Assembly: GCF_003815675.1 (NCBI RefSeq) | Contig: NZ_CP033918.1 | Span: 1,674,001 to 1,738,000 of the forward strand | DNA length: 64,000 bases | Direction: 5' to 3' | DNA from: Chryseobacterium sp. G0186 | GTDB taxonomy: Bacteria; Bacteroidota; Bacteroidia; Flavobacteriales; Weeksellaceae | Shown: one piece after another, positions 34,231 through 43,132 of the stretch | Layout: every line of letters starts with the position of its first letter | Numbering within the stretch: the first letter of the stretch is position 1 | Program-made: the position numbers and the translations under genes | The notes under the pieces: generated by a model | What the model saw: only the letters and a program-made list of their open reading frames with translations | What the model was told of the DNA's origin: nothing | Database searches by the model: none

Positions 34231-34284
34231 TGTACAATGTATTGATGTAAAAATTTTGTAAAATGTACAATGTAAAATGTATTA
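34231..34284. repeat. Heptad run, TGTANAA type, upstream of the MFS gene
   Basis: Units TGTACAA and TGTATTG, then after a gap TGTAAAA, TGTACAA, TGTAAAA and TGTATTA. The period of 7 is exact within each part. Located 7-60 bp upstream of the MFS ATG. Confidence 0.6.
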
Positions 34285-34377
34285 TGATGTAAATGTTGGC
34301 TACAACCAGTTTCTTTCGATAGGGTTGTATCTTTACTTAAATCATTCTTGAATACATTTTACGCCAATACATGAATA

Positions 34378-35481
34378 CTATTTCAAAGCAACTTCTGCCT
34401 TCACATTCATTCCTGTTCTTAGCTTTTTAGCAATGCTTGGATCCAAGTTTACAAAATCAATTTTTATGGGAAGTCTCTGAACTACTTTTACGAAGTTACC
34501 GCTCGCATTATCTGGAGGAAGAATAGAAAATGTAGAACCTGTAGCCGGAGAAAAAGAGCTTACAACTCCCTCAAATTCTTTATCAGGGAATGCATCAATT
34601 TCAACTTTTACTTTTTGTCCTTCTACCATTTTATGAACCTGTGTTTCCTTGAAGTTGGCAACTACCCATTTCTGGTCATTTTTAACTAAAGAAAACAATT
34701 GTGATCCCGCTTGTAAATATTGTCCGGCCTGAATAGGAACTTTTCCTACAAATCCATCTTCAGAAGCTAATATTACGGTATATGATAAATTTAATTTAGC
34801 ATTTTCCACATCCACTTCTCTCTGTTTTGCCACAGAACCTGCCACGCTGATTTGTTGAGAGCTGGCAGCGGTTTGAGAAGATGCAATATTGGTTTGTTGC
34901 GCAATTTGATTTCTCTGATCCACTAAAACCTGCAATTGCTTATCGGCAGTTTGTTTCGCTGCTAAAGCCTGCTCATATTGCTGCTCTGTAATTGAATGGT
35001 CTTTTACAAGATTGGCATATCTCTTCAAATCCTGGGAAGTTTTCCAAACATTAATTTTTGCTGCTTCTATCTGTGCATTGGCTGTTACTACCGCTGCTTC
35101 GGAAGAGCTAATGTTCTTAGAAGTGGCAGTAGTCGTAGCTTCTGCATTTGAAATATTGCTTTTAGCTGTAGATAAAGCTGCCTGAGCTTGTTCAAGAGCC
35201 ATTTTTTGATCTCTGCTATCTAAAATAACAAGAGTATCCCCTTTCTTTACAAATTGATTGTCTTTTACCTTAATTTCAGTTACATATCCTGAAATTTTAG
35301 AGATCACAGGAGACATATTTGACGCAATTTGAGCATCATCGGTCTCTTCATGATATTGTCCGTAAGAGTAAGCTCTATAACCGTAGATTCCTCCACCGAT
35401 TAAAACAACCGCCAAAATTATTGGAAAGACTAAACTTTTTTTCTTTTTAGGTTCAGTCACTGGTATATTATTATTTTCCAT
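34378..35481 (-). CDS. HlyD-family periplasmic adaptor (EmrA-like)
   Basis: A 367-residue membrane-fusion protein linking the MFS permease to the TolC-like channel. One N-terminal membrane helix (about 15-33) is followed by a biotinyl-lipoyl half-motif (SKISGYVTEIKVKDNQFVKK). A long Ala/Gln-rich coiled-coil hairpin spans about 80-200. The second lipoyl half is VILASEDGFVGKVPIQAGQ, and a beta-barrel domain ends in TGMNVKAEVALK. Its start lies 20 bp after the tolC-like stop codon. Confidence 0.93.
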   Translation of the reverse strand: MENNNIPVTEPKKKKSLVFPIILAVVLIGGGIYGYRAYSYGQYHEETDDAQIASNMSPVISKISGYVTEIKVKDNQFVKKGDTLVILDSRDQKMALEQAQAALSTAKSNISNAEATTTATSKNISSSEAAVVTANAQIEAAKINVWKTSQDLKRYANLVKDHSITEQQYEQALAAKQTADKQLQVLVDQRNQIAQQTNIASSQTAASSQQISVAGSVAKQREVDVENAKLNLSYTVILASEDGFVGKVPIQAGQYLQAGSQLFSLVKNDQKWVVANFKETQVHKMVEGQKVKVEIDAFPDKEFEGVVSSFSPATGSTFSILPPDNASGNFVKVVQRLPIKIDFVNLDPSIAKKLRTGMNVKAEVALK

Positions 35482-35501
35482 TGTTGGTATCGTTCTTAAG
35501 T

Positions 35502-36818
35502 TTATTTAAATGTTAAAGTTCCTGTAGTTTGTAATAGTTTTCTATATGCCAGAGCAGCATCAGCCCTTGCATTGATGACGCCAACGTTAGCGGCGATCTG
35601 AGCAGCATCTGCATCCAATAATTCCGTCATGGTAGCAAGACCGTTATCATATTTATTTTTTGTAATTCTGTAGTTTTCATTAGCCTGTTCTGCAGATTTT
35701 TCAAAAACGGAGATTCTCTTTTTAGAGTAGTCTGTATTTTGATATTCTCTGTTTACATCAAGCTTAATGTTGTCATTCAGTAGTTCATCTGTAGCCGCCA
35801 ATTGCTTTTCTCTTGCCTGTGACTGTCTTAGGGATGAGTTTTCTTTCCAGATATTAGATAGGTTATAAGAAATTCCCACTCCTACATTCACGGCATTATA
35901 AACAGTAAGAAACTTAGGAATATCTGCTGCAACATATCCTCCTGTAAATGCCAAAGACGGAAGATTCTCTGCCTTAGCTGCCTTTGTTCCTAATTCTGCA
36001 GCTTTTCTCTGCTGTACTAATGCCTGCAGGTCCTTACGATTTTCTCTGGCTTCATTCATGTAAAAATCAATTGGCTTTACTTCTGAACTCTCATCAATGT
36101 AATTTTGATCTACCTCAAGCTCTGTATTTTCAGGAAGTCCCAATAACAGGTCCATATTGATATTGGCAATATTGTAATTATTCTTAGCTTCCAATAACTG
36201 AAGCTCAATATTTGAAGTCTGAAGATTAGCTTTTAATCTGTCATTTCTTGCAATTAATCCGTTATTTTCCATTTTAAGGAAAGTTTCATCTCTTTTTTGA
36301 GAAGCAGAAAGGTTTTCTTCAAAAACTTTAATGGACTGGTTTGCTTTAAATAAATTGTTATAAGCCTGGGCTACATTGTAAGCAATGGCAACCTTATCAT
36401 TTTCCGTGCTTAGTTTGGATGCTTCTACCAAGTACTTTGCCGACTGAATACCATATCTGATTCTTCCTCCGCTGTAAATGGGTACACTAAGATTGGCCGA
36501 ACCATAAAGCACCTGATGAACTTCAGGGCCTCCTGCCCCACCCGACATACCCGGAAGCTTGATGTCTACGTTTGGTTTTATCGGAAGATACATATAGCTT
36601 CCCGAAACTTTCAGTTCCGGAAGTTGTCTGTTTTTAGCCTCCAGAAGATCAGCCGTAGCCTCCTCGATCTTGGCTGCATCGATCTTGAGATTCTTGCTGT
36701 TCTGGATTCCCAGCTGCACAGCTTCGTCAAGAGAAAGATTTTTTTTCTCCTGAGCATTTACATTTGCTATTCCTACGAATAGTGATAATGCAATCACTGA
36801 GTTATTTATTCTCTTCAT
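35502..36818 (-). CDS. TolC-family outer-membrane channel
   Basis: A 438-residue outer-membrane efflux protein with a signal peptide (about 1-22, VNAQ) and two repeats of long alpha-helices plus short barrel strands. Typical stretches are LSLDEAVQLGIQNSKNLKI, SANLSVPIYSGGRIRYGI and NYRITKNKYDNGLATMTELL. Its start overlaps the end of the tetR-type gene by 17 bp, so the two are translationally coupled. Confidence 0.93.
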   Translation of the reverse strand: MKRINNSVIALSLFVGIANVNAQEKKNLSLDEAVQLGIQNSKNLKIDAAKIEEATADLLEAKNRQLPELKVSGSYMYLPIKPNVDIKLPGMSGGAGGPEVHQVLYGSANLSVPIYSGGRIRYGIQSAKYLVEASKLSTENDKVAIAYNVAQAYNNLFKANQSIKVFEENLSASQKRDETFLKMENNGLIARNDRLKANLQTSNIELQLLEAKNNYNIANINMDLLLGLPENTELEVDQNYIDESSEVKPIDFYMNEARENRKDLQALVQQRKAAELGTKAAKAENLPSLAFTGGYVAADIPKFLTVYNAVNVGVGISYNLSNIWKENSSLRQSQAREKQLAATDELLNDNIKLDVNREYQNTDYSKKRISVFEKSAEQANENYRITKNKYDNGLATMTELLDADAAQIAANVGVINARADAALAYRKLLQTTGTLTFK

Positions 36819-37440
36819 AACCTAAAAGGTCTTTTAGTAAATGTTTTATATGTTTATTAAGTTCGGTATAGAATGTTTCGTCAAAAACATCATCTTCTTC
36901 TGTATTATTAAGGAACTCTTTATACATTTCCTTGGCATTGAATGCATAGAACAAAGTCCCACTAATGGTGGAATGAAGCAGATAAATAGGAGGATTTTTT
37001 GTGAAAACACCACTCTTCAGCCCACTTTCCAAGATTCGGGAATACATGGAAAGGAATGACATTTTGGTTTCCTTTAAAAACTCTACAATCTGTGGATTTT
37101 CTGCATGAAGCTGTTCCCGCTGCATAATCCTGTAAAAGCATTTTTGAGTTCTTATTCTATTGGAAAATTGATCTATTATTTTTTCAATTTTCTGCCATTC
37201 ATTAAGGTCTGTTCTCTCTACGATATCCTTTGAAAAAAACTGTCCTTCATTCATCCTGTATTCAACCAACTTTTCATAAAGTTTTTCCTTAGAACCGAAA
37301 TAATACGAGATCATAGAGATATTTACATTTGCCATCTTTGCAATTTCCCTGGTGGAAGTTCCCTCAAAACCCTTTTCAGCAAAGAGCTTTTCGGCTGCAA
37401 ATAATATATTTTCTTCTTTTGAAATCATGTCAGTATCCAT
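36802..37440 (-). CDS. TetR-family repressor of the efflux operon
   Basis: A 212-residue TetR regulator with an N-terminal helix-turn-helix (about 8-55; FEGTSTREIAKMANVNISMI, YYFGSKEKLYEKL) and a helical ligand domain. It is first in the operon with its own target genes and overlaps the tolC-like gene by 17 bp, so autorepression is likely. A promoter and inverted-repeat operator lie directly upstream. That promoter would start transcription within a few bases of the first ATG, so the second Met (residue 5) may be the true start. Confidence 0.92.
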   Translation of the reverse strand: MDTDMISKEENILFAAEKLFAEKGFEGTSTREIAKMANVNISMISYYFGSKEKLYEKLVEYRMNEGQFFSKDIVERTDLNEWQKIEKIIDQFSNRIRTQKCFYRIMQREQLHAENPQIVEFLKETKMSFLSMYSRILESGLKSGVFTKNPPIYLLHSTISGTLFYAFNAKEMYKEFLNNTEEDDVFDETFYTELNKHIKHLLKDLLGYEENK

Positions 37441-37451
37441 TTTTCAGGGCG

Positions 37452-37481
37452 CAAATTTACACAAGTTTTCAACTAAATCAA
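37452..37481 (-). promoter_or_regulatory. Full Bacteroidota promoter of the efflux operon
   Basis: On the minus strand TTG (37481-37479) is followed after exactly 19 bases by TAAATTTG (37459-37452), fitting TTG-N19-TAnnTTTG. The start site should fall within a few bases of the ATG at 37440. Confidence 0.75.
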
Positions 37482-37491
37482 ACGATTGATT
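37476..37491. promoter_or_regulatory. Candidate TetR operator
   Basis: AATCAA-ACGA-TTGATT is a perfect 6+4+6 inverted repeat overlapping the -33 TTG, so bound repressor would block the polymerase. A partial repeat AAGATTGATTTAA lies 10 bp further upstream. Confidence 0.65.
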
Positions 37492-37670
37492 GATTTTTTA
37501 AGATTGATTTAATTTATCGAGAATAAAAGACGGCTTCTATGAAAGAATAAAAAAACACTACAAAAAAGCTTTATCTACATAAATAATAACAGAAAATCTA
37601 AAATTTATTTGAAAATTTAAGAACAATTCAAAAAAAACATTATTTTTATCCACTTTAAAAATTTTAAATC

Positions 37671-37904
37671 ATGAAAAAAATAATTTCAATTGTAGCTATT
37701 AGTTTATTTGCATTCAGCTATGCACAGGAAAAACCAAAGGAAGGAGGATGTTGTGCAGGAAAAGATAAAAAAGAGTGCTCTGTAAAGGATAAAAAAGCAT
37801 GTTCTGATGCCCACCATAAAGGTTGTGATGCAAAGGTGAAAACAGCAGACAACACCCCAAAAACGAAAGATAAAAAAACGGTAAAGGAAAAAAAGACAGC
37901 ATAA
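37671..37904 (+). CDS. Small secreted Cys/Lys-rich peptide
   Basis: A 77-residue exported peptide: signal MKKIISIVAISLFAFSYAQ, then about 58 residues with five Cys, two His and about 20 Lys (GGCCAGKDKKECS, DAHHKGCDAK, tail KKTVKEKKTA). The Cys/His pattern suggests binding of a soft metal such as copper, zinc or mercury in the periplasm; I see no established family. It is divergent from the efflux operon and followed by a terminator. Confidence 0.75.
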   Translation: MKKIISIVAISLFAFSYAQEKPKEGGCCAGKDKKECSVKDKKACSDAHHKGCDAKVKTADNTPKTKDKKTVKEKKTA

Positions 37905-37930
37905 ACCTGCTGTACAATATAGAAAAAACA

Positions 37931-37957
37931 AAAACTCCGGAAAATTTCCGGAGTTTT
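37931..37957. terminator. Bidirectional terminator
   Basis: AAAACTCCGGAAA and TTTCCGGAGTTTT form a 13-bp stem between the convergent Cys/Lys-rich gene and holB. A- and T-runs flank both sides. Confidence 0.82.
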
Positions 37958-37960
37958 ATG

Positions 37961-39079
37961 TTATGTGCTTTTATGAATATATCTCGATAGTTTTATACCG
38001 AGATCTGTCCATACTATTTTAGGATTTCCATTTCGGGTCAGATGCAGATCTGCTGCATTGATTTCTTCCAGAATATTTTCAATATTGGCTCCGCTGATGA
38101 ATTTTGAAAAACCTGCCCAATTGAATCCATTGGCATCTATTTTTTTATACACCAAGTTTTCAGACTGATAATTCTGAAGAAGGGCCAATCTAAAAATCTC
38201 AGAACAGTAGTTTAAGAAATTCTTCTGCTTTTCTCTGTTCCACCCTGCTATTTCCCGTGCCCATAAAATAATACTTCTAAGGTATTCAGGTTTTTTCTTT
38301 ACCATAAAGGCATCGCGAACCCACTGCACAAATAGTTTTTCAAATTCGTTGCTTTTATCACCGGAATTCAGCAGTTTTATGGCATCATTGAGATTTCCCT
38401 GCGCTTCATGAACAATCTCCCTTACTTTTTCCTCAGAAACAGAAAAACTCTTTTTCAAATAGCTTTCTAAATCCTCATCATTAATTCTTGGAACTTCTAC
38501 AATTTGGGTTCTGGAAAGAATGGTAGGAAGAATATCATTGGTACTTTCTGCGGTAAGAAGAATAATTGTTTTTGCAGGTGGTTCTTCCAAAAACTTAAGA
38601 AACTTATTGGAGGCAGCCACATTCATTTTATCTGCTCTCCAGACAATGAGCATCTTGGTTCCTCCTTCAAAGCTTTTTAAGGAAAACTTTTGGTTCTGAT
38701 CATCAATTTCATCCGCCGAAATGAAAAGCTGTTTGTTTTCTGATTCTAAAAAAGCAGTCCAGTCATCATAGCTTGCATAAGGAGAAGCTAAAATCATTTC
38801 CCGAAACTCTTCGAATTTATTTTTGCTTAATGAATTTTTATTATCTGTAAAAACCGGAAAACTGAAATGTAAATCAAGATGATTGAGATGTTCTACCTTT
38901 GAAGCGGCATGTTCATTTTCTTTCTTTAAGATCTCCTTTGCATAAGCCAAAACCATAGGTAACGTTCCGTACCCCTCTTTTCCTACAAAAAGTTGGGCAT
39001 GACTTACTCTGTTTTCTGCAATGCTTTCTCTAAGAAGTTTTTTCAGATTCTCCTGTCCGGCGATGTTGTCCCAATTCAT
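37961..39079 (-). CDS. holB: DNA polymerase III delta' subunit
   Basis: A 372-residue clamp-loader subunit. The AAA+ domain starts MNWDNIAGQENLKKLL. The Walker A region (GKEGYGTLPM) is degenerate, as expected for delta', which does not bind ATP. LILPTILSRTQIVEVP-type wording (NDILPTILSRTQIVEVP) carries the sensor SRT in place of SRC. It functions at the replication fork with tau/gamma and delta, which are encoded elsewhere. Confidence 0.9.
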   Translation of the reverse strand: MNWDNIAGQENLKKLLRESIAENRVSHAQLFVGKEGYGTLPMVLAYAKEILKKENEHAASKVEHLNHLDLHFSFPVFTDNKNSLSKNKFEEFREMILASPYASYDDWTAFLESENKQLFISADEIDDQNQKFSLKSFEGGTKMLIVWRADKMNVAASNKFLKFLEEPPAKTIILLTAESTNDILPTILSRTQIVEVPRINDEDLESYLKKSFSVSEEKVREIVHEAQGNLNDAIKLLNSGDKSNEFEKLFVQWVRDAFMVKKKPEYLRSIILWAREIAGWNREKQKNFLNYCSEIFRLALLQNYQSENLVYKKIDANGFNWAGFSKFISGANIENILEEINAADLHLTRNGNPKIVWTDLGIKLSRYIHKST

Positions 39080-39280
39080 GTTTCAAAGATAAAAAAACTG
39101 AGGAAGATTTTTGGGTTAAATTTTTGAATTGCCCTCTTAATGATTTCTAAAATCAGCATTAAAAAGTTGATAAAGATTCAATATTCCCCATTATATCAGG
39201 CCTTAACAAACTTTAACCACATATAATTTTTACAATTCATTAATATTTAAGATATTTGCGCATTGTTTTAAAAATAAAGA

Positions 39281-40561
39281 ATGAAAAAAATCTTTGTAGT
39301 ATCATTCATATCAGTTGGATATTTCCTGAATGCACAGAGTCTGAGTAACTCTCCTTATGCAACATATGGAATTGGAGATGTAAAATATGATAATACGATC
39401 GAAACTGCTTCCATGGGAGGTATATCTACTGCTTATATAAGTGATTTTACAAGTAGTTTCAACTTTGCAAACCCTGCAAACAACACGAACTTCGAGCTTA
39501 CAAGTATAAAACTGGAGGCAAGCAACGAAAACAATTATTTCAAATCGAATTATAACGATATGAAATCTACAAAGCATTCAACTTACCTTTCTAATATTGC
39601 TTTGGCATTTCCTATCTCTTCAAGGGTAAAAATGGGTATTTCCTACCAACCCTATAGTTCAAAAAGCTATGATATCGCAACTGAACAGGTTGCAGCTAGC
39701 GGTACTACTTATTATAATGCATTTAAAGGAAGTGGTACTTTGAACACTGCAGCAGTTGCCGTTTCTTACAAGATTAATCAGGAATTCTCTGTAGGGGCAA
39801 GAGCCAATCTTTATTTTGGAGATTTATATGACCTTAATGAGTTCCGTACTTCCTATTCTGAGTACGTCAATGGTTATGAAACTAAAAACAGGGTTAGAAA
39901 CTTTAACTTCACCCTGGGTACCAGCTACCAGACATTAAATACACGTACTGATAAAAAGTTAACGATTGGAGCTACGGCTACTTTCGGGAATACCAGTAAC
40001 ATGACTACTGAATACACTAACAGTACCTACAGATATGCTGATGCTGCAGGAACTAAAGCGGATGTGAGTACATTAGAGCAAAAAGAAACAAAATCTAAAA
40101 ACCTTCTTCCATTACAGGCATCCCTTGGGGTAGGGTATGGAAGTGACAACCATTGGTTTTTTTCCGGACAGCTTGACTACAAAAAAGGCGAAGATATTTC
40201 TTACTTCGGTAGAACATTTGATTTTCAGGACACTTACAGAATTTCTGCCGGTGGATGGTATCTCCCTAACTATAACAACTTCAGAAACTACTTCTCAAGG
40301 GTAGTCTACAGATACGGTGCTTTCTATGAAAGAGGAAATCTGAAACTGGAAGGAAACAGCATCAATAAGTTTGGTATTTCAGCAGGTGTAATGCTTCCTT
40401 TCAAAAACAGCAGTATTACAAGAATGAGTGGTCTTGAAATTGGTGTAGAAGTGGGTAAGAGAGGTACACTTAAAGATAACCTGATCAACCAGAACTTCAT
40501 CAACCTTAAAATCGGCTTCAACTTTGCTGATAAATGGTTTAGAAAGTCTCTTTATAACTAG
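39281..40561 (+). CDS. Outer-membrane protein, FadL-like barrel
   Basis: A 426-residue outer-membrane barrel with a signal peptide ending FLNAQ. The N-terminal part (SNSPYATYGIGDVKYD) and repeated aromatic-ended strands (FSVGARANLYFGDLYD, WFFSGQLDYKKGED) are typical of this Bacteroidota group. The final strands end RKSLYN. It precedes lptC by 1 bp, so it is co-transcribed with LPS-export and murein-recycling genes; the substrate is unknown. Confidence 0.8.
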   Translation: MKKIFVVSFISVGYFLNAQSLSNSPYATYGIGDVKYDNTIETASMGGISTAYISDFTSSFNFANPANNTNFELTSIKLEASNENNYFKSNYNDMKSTKHSTYLSNIALAFPISSRVKMGISYQPYSSKSYDIATEQVAASGTTYYNAFKGSGTLNTAAVAVSYKINQEFSVGARANLYFGDLYDLNEFRTSYSEYVNGYETKNRVRNFNFTLGTSYQTLNTRTDKKLTIGATATFGNTSNMTTEYTNSTYRYADAAGTKADVSTLEQKETKSKNLLPLQASLGVGYGSDNHWFFSGQLDYKKGEDISYFGRTFDFQDTYRISAGGWYLPNYNNFRNYFSRVVYRYGAFYERGNLKLEGNSINKFGISAGVMLPFKNSSITRMSGLEIGVEVGKRGTLKDNLINQNFINLKIGFNFADKWFRKSLYN

Positions 40562-40562
40562 A

Positions 40563-41162
40563 ATGAACTTTTCAAAAAAAATAGTATATAAAAATATAGC
40601 ATGCCTTTTTAGTTGTGCTATATTTTTTATATTGACATCCTGTGAGGAAGATCTTACCAAAAATAAAGGTAGCAAAAGCAAAAACTTCCCATCACAGATC
40701 ATTAATAATGCCAATATCATACAACGTGATTCCGGATTTGTTACGCTAAAGGCCAAGGCTCCGATTATTGAAAAATATGAATTGATTGACAGCCCGTATG
40801 TAGTAGCAAGAAAAGGAATTGATATTGAATTCTTTGATAAGAAAAAGCCTAAGGTTCCGGGAAGAATTACCGCCAAATATGCCCGTATTTTTGAATATAA
40901 AAAATTCTATGAGGCAAAAGGTGATGTAAGAATCAAAACCAATGAAGGGCAAAGATTCGCAATGCAGAGCATTTATTGGGACCAAAAGAAAAACAGAATC
41001 TATACCAAGGATACAGTGTATGTAACGATGGAAGATGGCTCTACCTTGGTAGGAGCCAATGGGATGACTGCTAAGGATGACTTCTCAGAATACACATTTT
41101 ATAACAACTCAGGAGATTTTAGTTCAAAAAAGCTTTCTGAGAATAAAAAAATGACTCCTTAA
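40563..41162 (+). CDS. lptC: LptC-like LPS export protein (lipoprotein form)
   Basis: A 199-residue envelope protein of the Lpt bridge, which carries lipopolysaccharide from the inner membrane to the outer membrane. The ATG at 40563 is 1 bp after the preceding stop codon; a longer frame starts inside that gene. The N terminus looks like a lipoprotein signal ending LTSC (Cys27). The LptC/OstA-type beta-jellyroll follows (about 45-190), with ITAKYARIFEYKKFYEAKGD and YWDQKKNRIYTKDTVYVTM. Bacteroidota versions are often anchored this way. Confidence 0.85.
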   Translation: MNFSKKIVYKNIACLFSCAIFFILTSCEEDLTKNKGSKSKNFPSQIINNANIIQRDSGFVTLKAKAPIIEKYELIDSPYVVARKGIDIEFFDKKKPKVPGRITAKYARIFEYKKFYEAKGDVRIKTNEGQRFAMQSIYWDQKKNRIYTKDTVYVTMEDGSTLVGANGMTAKDDFSEYTFYNNSGDFSSKKLSENKKMTP

Positions 41163-41164
41163 TC

Positions 41165-42208
41165 ATGAAAGTTCGGGCTATCGGACTGATGTCCGGAACG
41201 AGCCTGGATGGCTTGGATATTTGTCTTGCAGAATTTGAAAAACATGAAAAATGGACCTTTACAATTCTAAATGCGGATACCCTGTCCTACTCCACTGATT
41301 GGGAAAATAAACTTAGAAATTCTATTCACCTTTCTGCAGAGAGTTTGCTAGAACTGCATTCTGATTATGGTTTCTATCTGGGTCAACAGGTTACAGAATT
41401 TATGGAGAGGCATCAGCTTGAAAATATTGACCTGATCGCATCTCATGGCCATACTGTTTTTCATCAACCTCAAAGAAAATTTACTCTTCAGATTGGAGAT
41501 GGCAGAGCAATTAAACTGAAAACAGATTTACCTGTTATCTATGATTTCAGAAGTCAGGATGTTTTAATGATGGGAAACGGTGCTCCATTGGTACCGATAG
41601 GCGATGAACTGCTTTTTTCAGAGTACGGTGCATGTCTTAATCTGGGTGGGTTTTCAAATATTTCCCTGCAATCTAATGGTAAAAGAATTGCCTTTGATAT
41701 TGCTCCTGTCAATATTATCCTAAACCCGTTAGCTCAGCAGTTCAACAAAGATTTTGATGAAAACGGAGACCTCGCCAGAAAGGGAAAAATAAATGAGCAG
41801 TTACTCAACCAGCTTAACTCTTTAGACTTTTATCAGCAGTCTCATCCCAAATCACTGGGGATAGAATGGTGTAATCAGCATATATTTCCAATCCTTGAAA
41901 ATGTAGAGCCTTTAGAGGCACTGGCTACTTTTACAGAGCACATTGCCCAGCAAATTTCAGATATCATCAATAAAAATAACAGCAAGGATATCCTGGTAAC
42001 CGGAGGAGGTGCTTATAACACCTTTTTGATTGAAAAAATCAAGGCAAAAACAAAATCTGAGGTAATTGTCCCCGAAAAGAAGATCGTCGACTATAAGGAA
42101 GCCCTGATCTTTGCTTTCATGGGAGTTTTAAAAGCCAACAATGAAATCAATGTTTTATGTTCTGCTACGGGAAGTACTTCTGACCACAGCTCAGGAGTCA
42201 TTGCTTAA
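41165..42208 (+). CDS. anmK: Anhydro-N-acetylmuramic acid kinase
   Basis: A 347-residue cytosolic kinase opening and phosphorylating 1,6-anhydro-MurNAc from murein turnover. The N-terminal ATP site is GLMSGTSLDGLDICL. Further family stretches are IASHGHTVFHQP, NLGGFSNIS, FDIAPVNIILNPLA and ILVTGGGAYN. It begins 2 bp after lptC and is followed by a bidirectional terminator. Confidence 0.95.
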   Translation: MKVRAIGLMSGTSLDGLDICLAEFEKHEKWTFTILNADTLSYSTDWENKLRNSIHLSAESLLELHSDYGFYLGQQVTEFMERHQLENIDLIASHGHTVFHQPQRKFTLQIGDGRAIKLKTDLPVIYDFRSQDVLMMGNGAPLVPIGDELLFSEYGACLNLGGFSNISLQSNGKRIAFDIAPVNIILNPLAQQFNKDFDENGDLARKGKINEQLLNQLNSLDFYQQSHPKSLGIEWCNQHIFPILENVEPLEALATFTEHIAQQISDIINKNNSKDILVTGGGAYNTFLIEKIKAKTKSEVIVPEKKIVDYKEALIFAFMGVLKANNEINVLCSATGSTSDHSSGVIA

Positions 42209-42227
42209 TCCTAAGTTTTACAGCATA

Positions 42228-42257
42228 AAAAAACCTTCATTTTCATGAAGGTTTTTT
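42228..42257. terminator. Bidirectional terminator after anmK
   Basis: AAAAAACCTTCAT and ATGAAGGTTTTTT form a 13-bp stem between two convergent genes, with A- and T-runs at both ends. Confidence 0.88.
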
Positions 42258-42262
42258 ATTTA

Positions 42263-42652
42263 TTATTTGTAAGCTTCGATCTTATCTGTCAATGTATTGA
42301 TAAAGTTCTGTAATGGCTTTTCTACCATCATTTTGATGAACGGATTGAATTTCCCTTCAAATAACATCTGAACTTCAGTCTGGTTTTCACTGATAGGGTT
42401 TAAAGTTGCTGTTAATGAAAAATCCAGGCTAGAGCTTGCAGACTTCAAAATAGCTTTCTGATCAGTCACTTCATCTATTTTCAATGCAATTTCCGGCATC
42501 CCCTGTAACCCAAATTTAAAGCCATTATCTCTTGTTTCAAATTTTTGAAGACCGTCTGGCATAAAATCTTTATAATTTTCAGGCGTTTTCAATAATTCAG
42601 ATAGCTCTTTAGATGATTTATTGACAATAATTTTTCGTCCTTCTAAATTCAT
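42263..42652 (-). CDS. SRPBCC-family small protein
   Basis: A 129-residue START/Bet v1-like protein (SRPBCC fold), single domain without signal peptide. Typical are the N-terminal strand RKIIVNKSSKELSELL and the C-terminal helix IKMMVEKPLQNFINTLTDKI. Such proteins bind hydrophobic ligands, but its ligand is unknown. It converges with anmK. Confidence 0.8.
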   Translation of the reverse strand: MNLEGRKIIVNKSSKELSELLKTPENYKDFMPDGLQKFETRDNGFKFGLQGMPEIALKIDEVTDQKAILKSASSSLDFSLTATLNPISENQTEVQMLFEGKFNPFIKMMVEKPLQNFINTLTDKIEAYK

Positions 42653-42790
42653 TTTTTCTTTTTGTTTTTAGTTTCTTAACTCTTACAAATGTATAAAAGT
42701 TTTTGTGAACGAAAAAAAATTATTAGTACCTAAACACCCTGAAAAACTAAAAAAACCGAATAATAATTGACAATTCTATGAATTCATTAG

Positions 42791-43039
42791 AAAAACACAG
42801 GTCTATCTAAATTCTTATTCCCTTTCTCACTTTATATTCATACCGAATACTCTTCACAAGCCTATCCTGATCTTAAAAAGCTTTACTCAAAAAATAAGAT
42901 TGAAAGAACTAATGATCAGGAGGATGTTAAAATTTATAATGGAAGAGACTTTAGGGCCCAGCAATGGATGCTAAAAATAAAGGTGTTAAACAGAACATTT
43001 TGTGCTTTATTTTATATATTTGCGAATGTATTATGGTAA
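42791..43039 (+). pseudogene. Possible gene remnant
   Basis: An 82-codon stop-free plus-strand stretch without any start codon in the 480-bp spacer between the SRPBCC and NUDIX genes. Its central part reads like a genuine protein (AYPDLKKLYSKNKIERTNDQ, then DVKIYNGRDFRAQQWML), but I cannot assign it. The last 15 codons overlap a candidate promoter element at 43015. Chance is a serious alternative in AT-rich DNA. Confidence 0.25.
43015..43022 (+). promoter_or_regulatory. Candidate -7 element of the NUDIX gene
   Basis: TATATTTG matches TAnnTTTG, about 110 bp before the ATG. The leader would contain two direct ACCGCTC copies (43064-43085). No -33 match at the right spacing. Confidence 0.4.
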
Positions 43040-43132
43040 AAATAGGACAAAGCATGCAGAAAAACCGCTCTATTTTACCGCTCATACAATACAGAATCCA
43101 CTGATTACCAAAACCCTCAATAAATACTGAAG

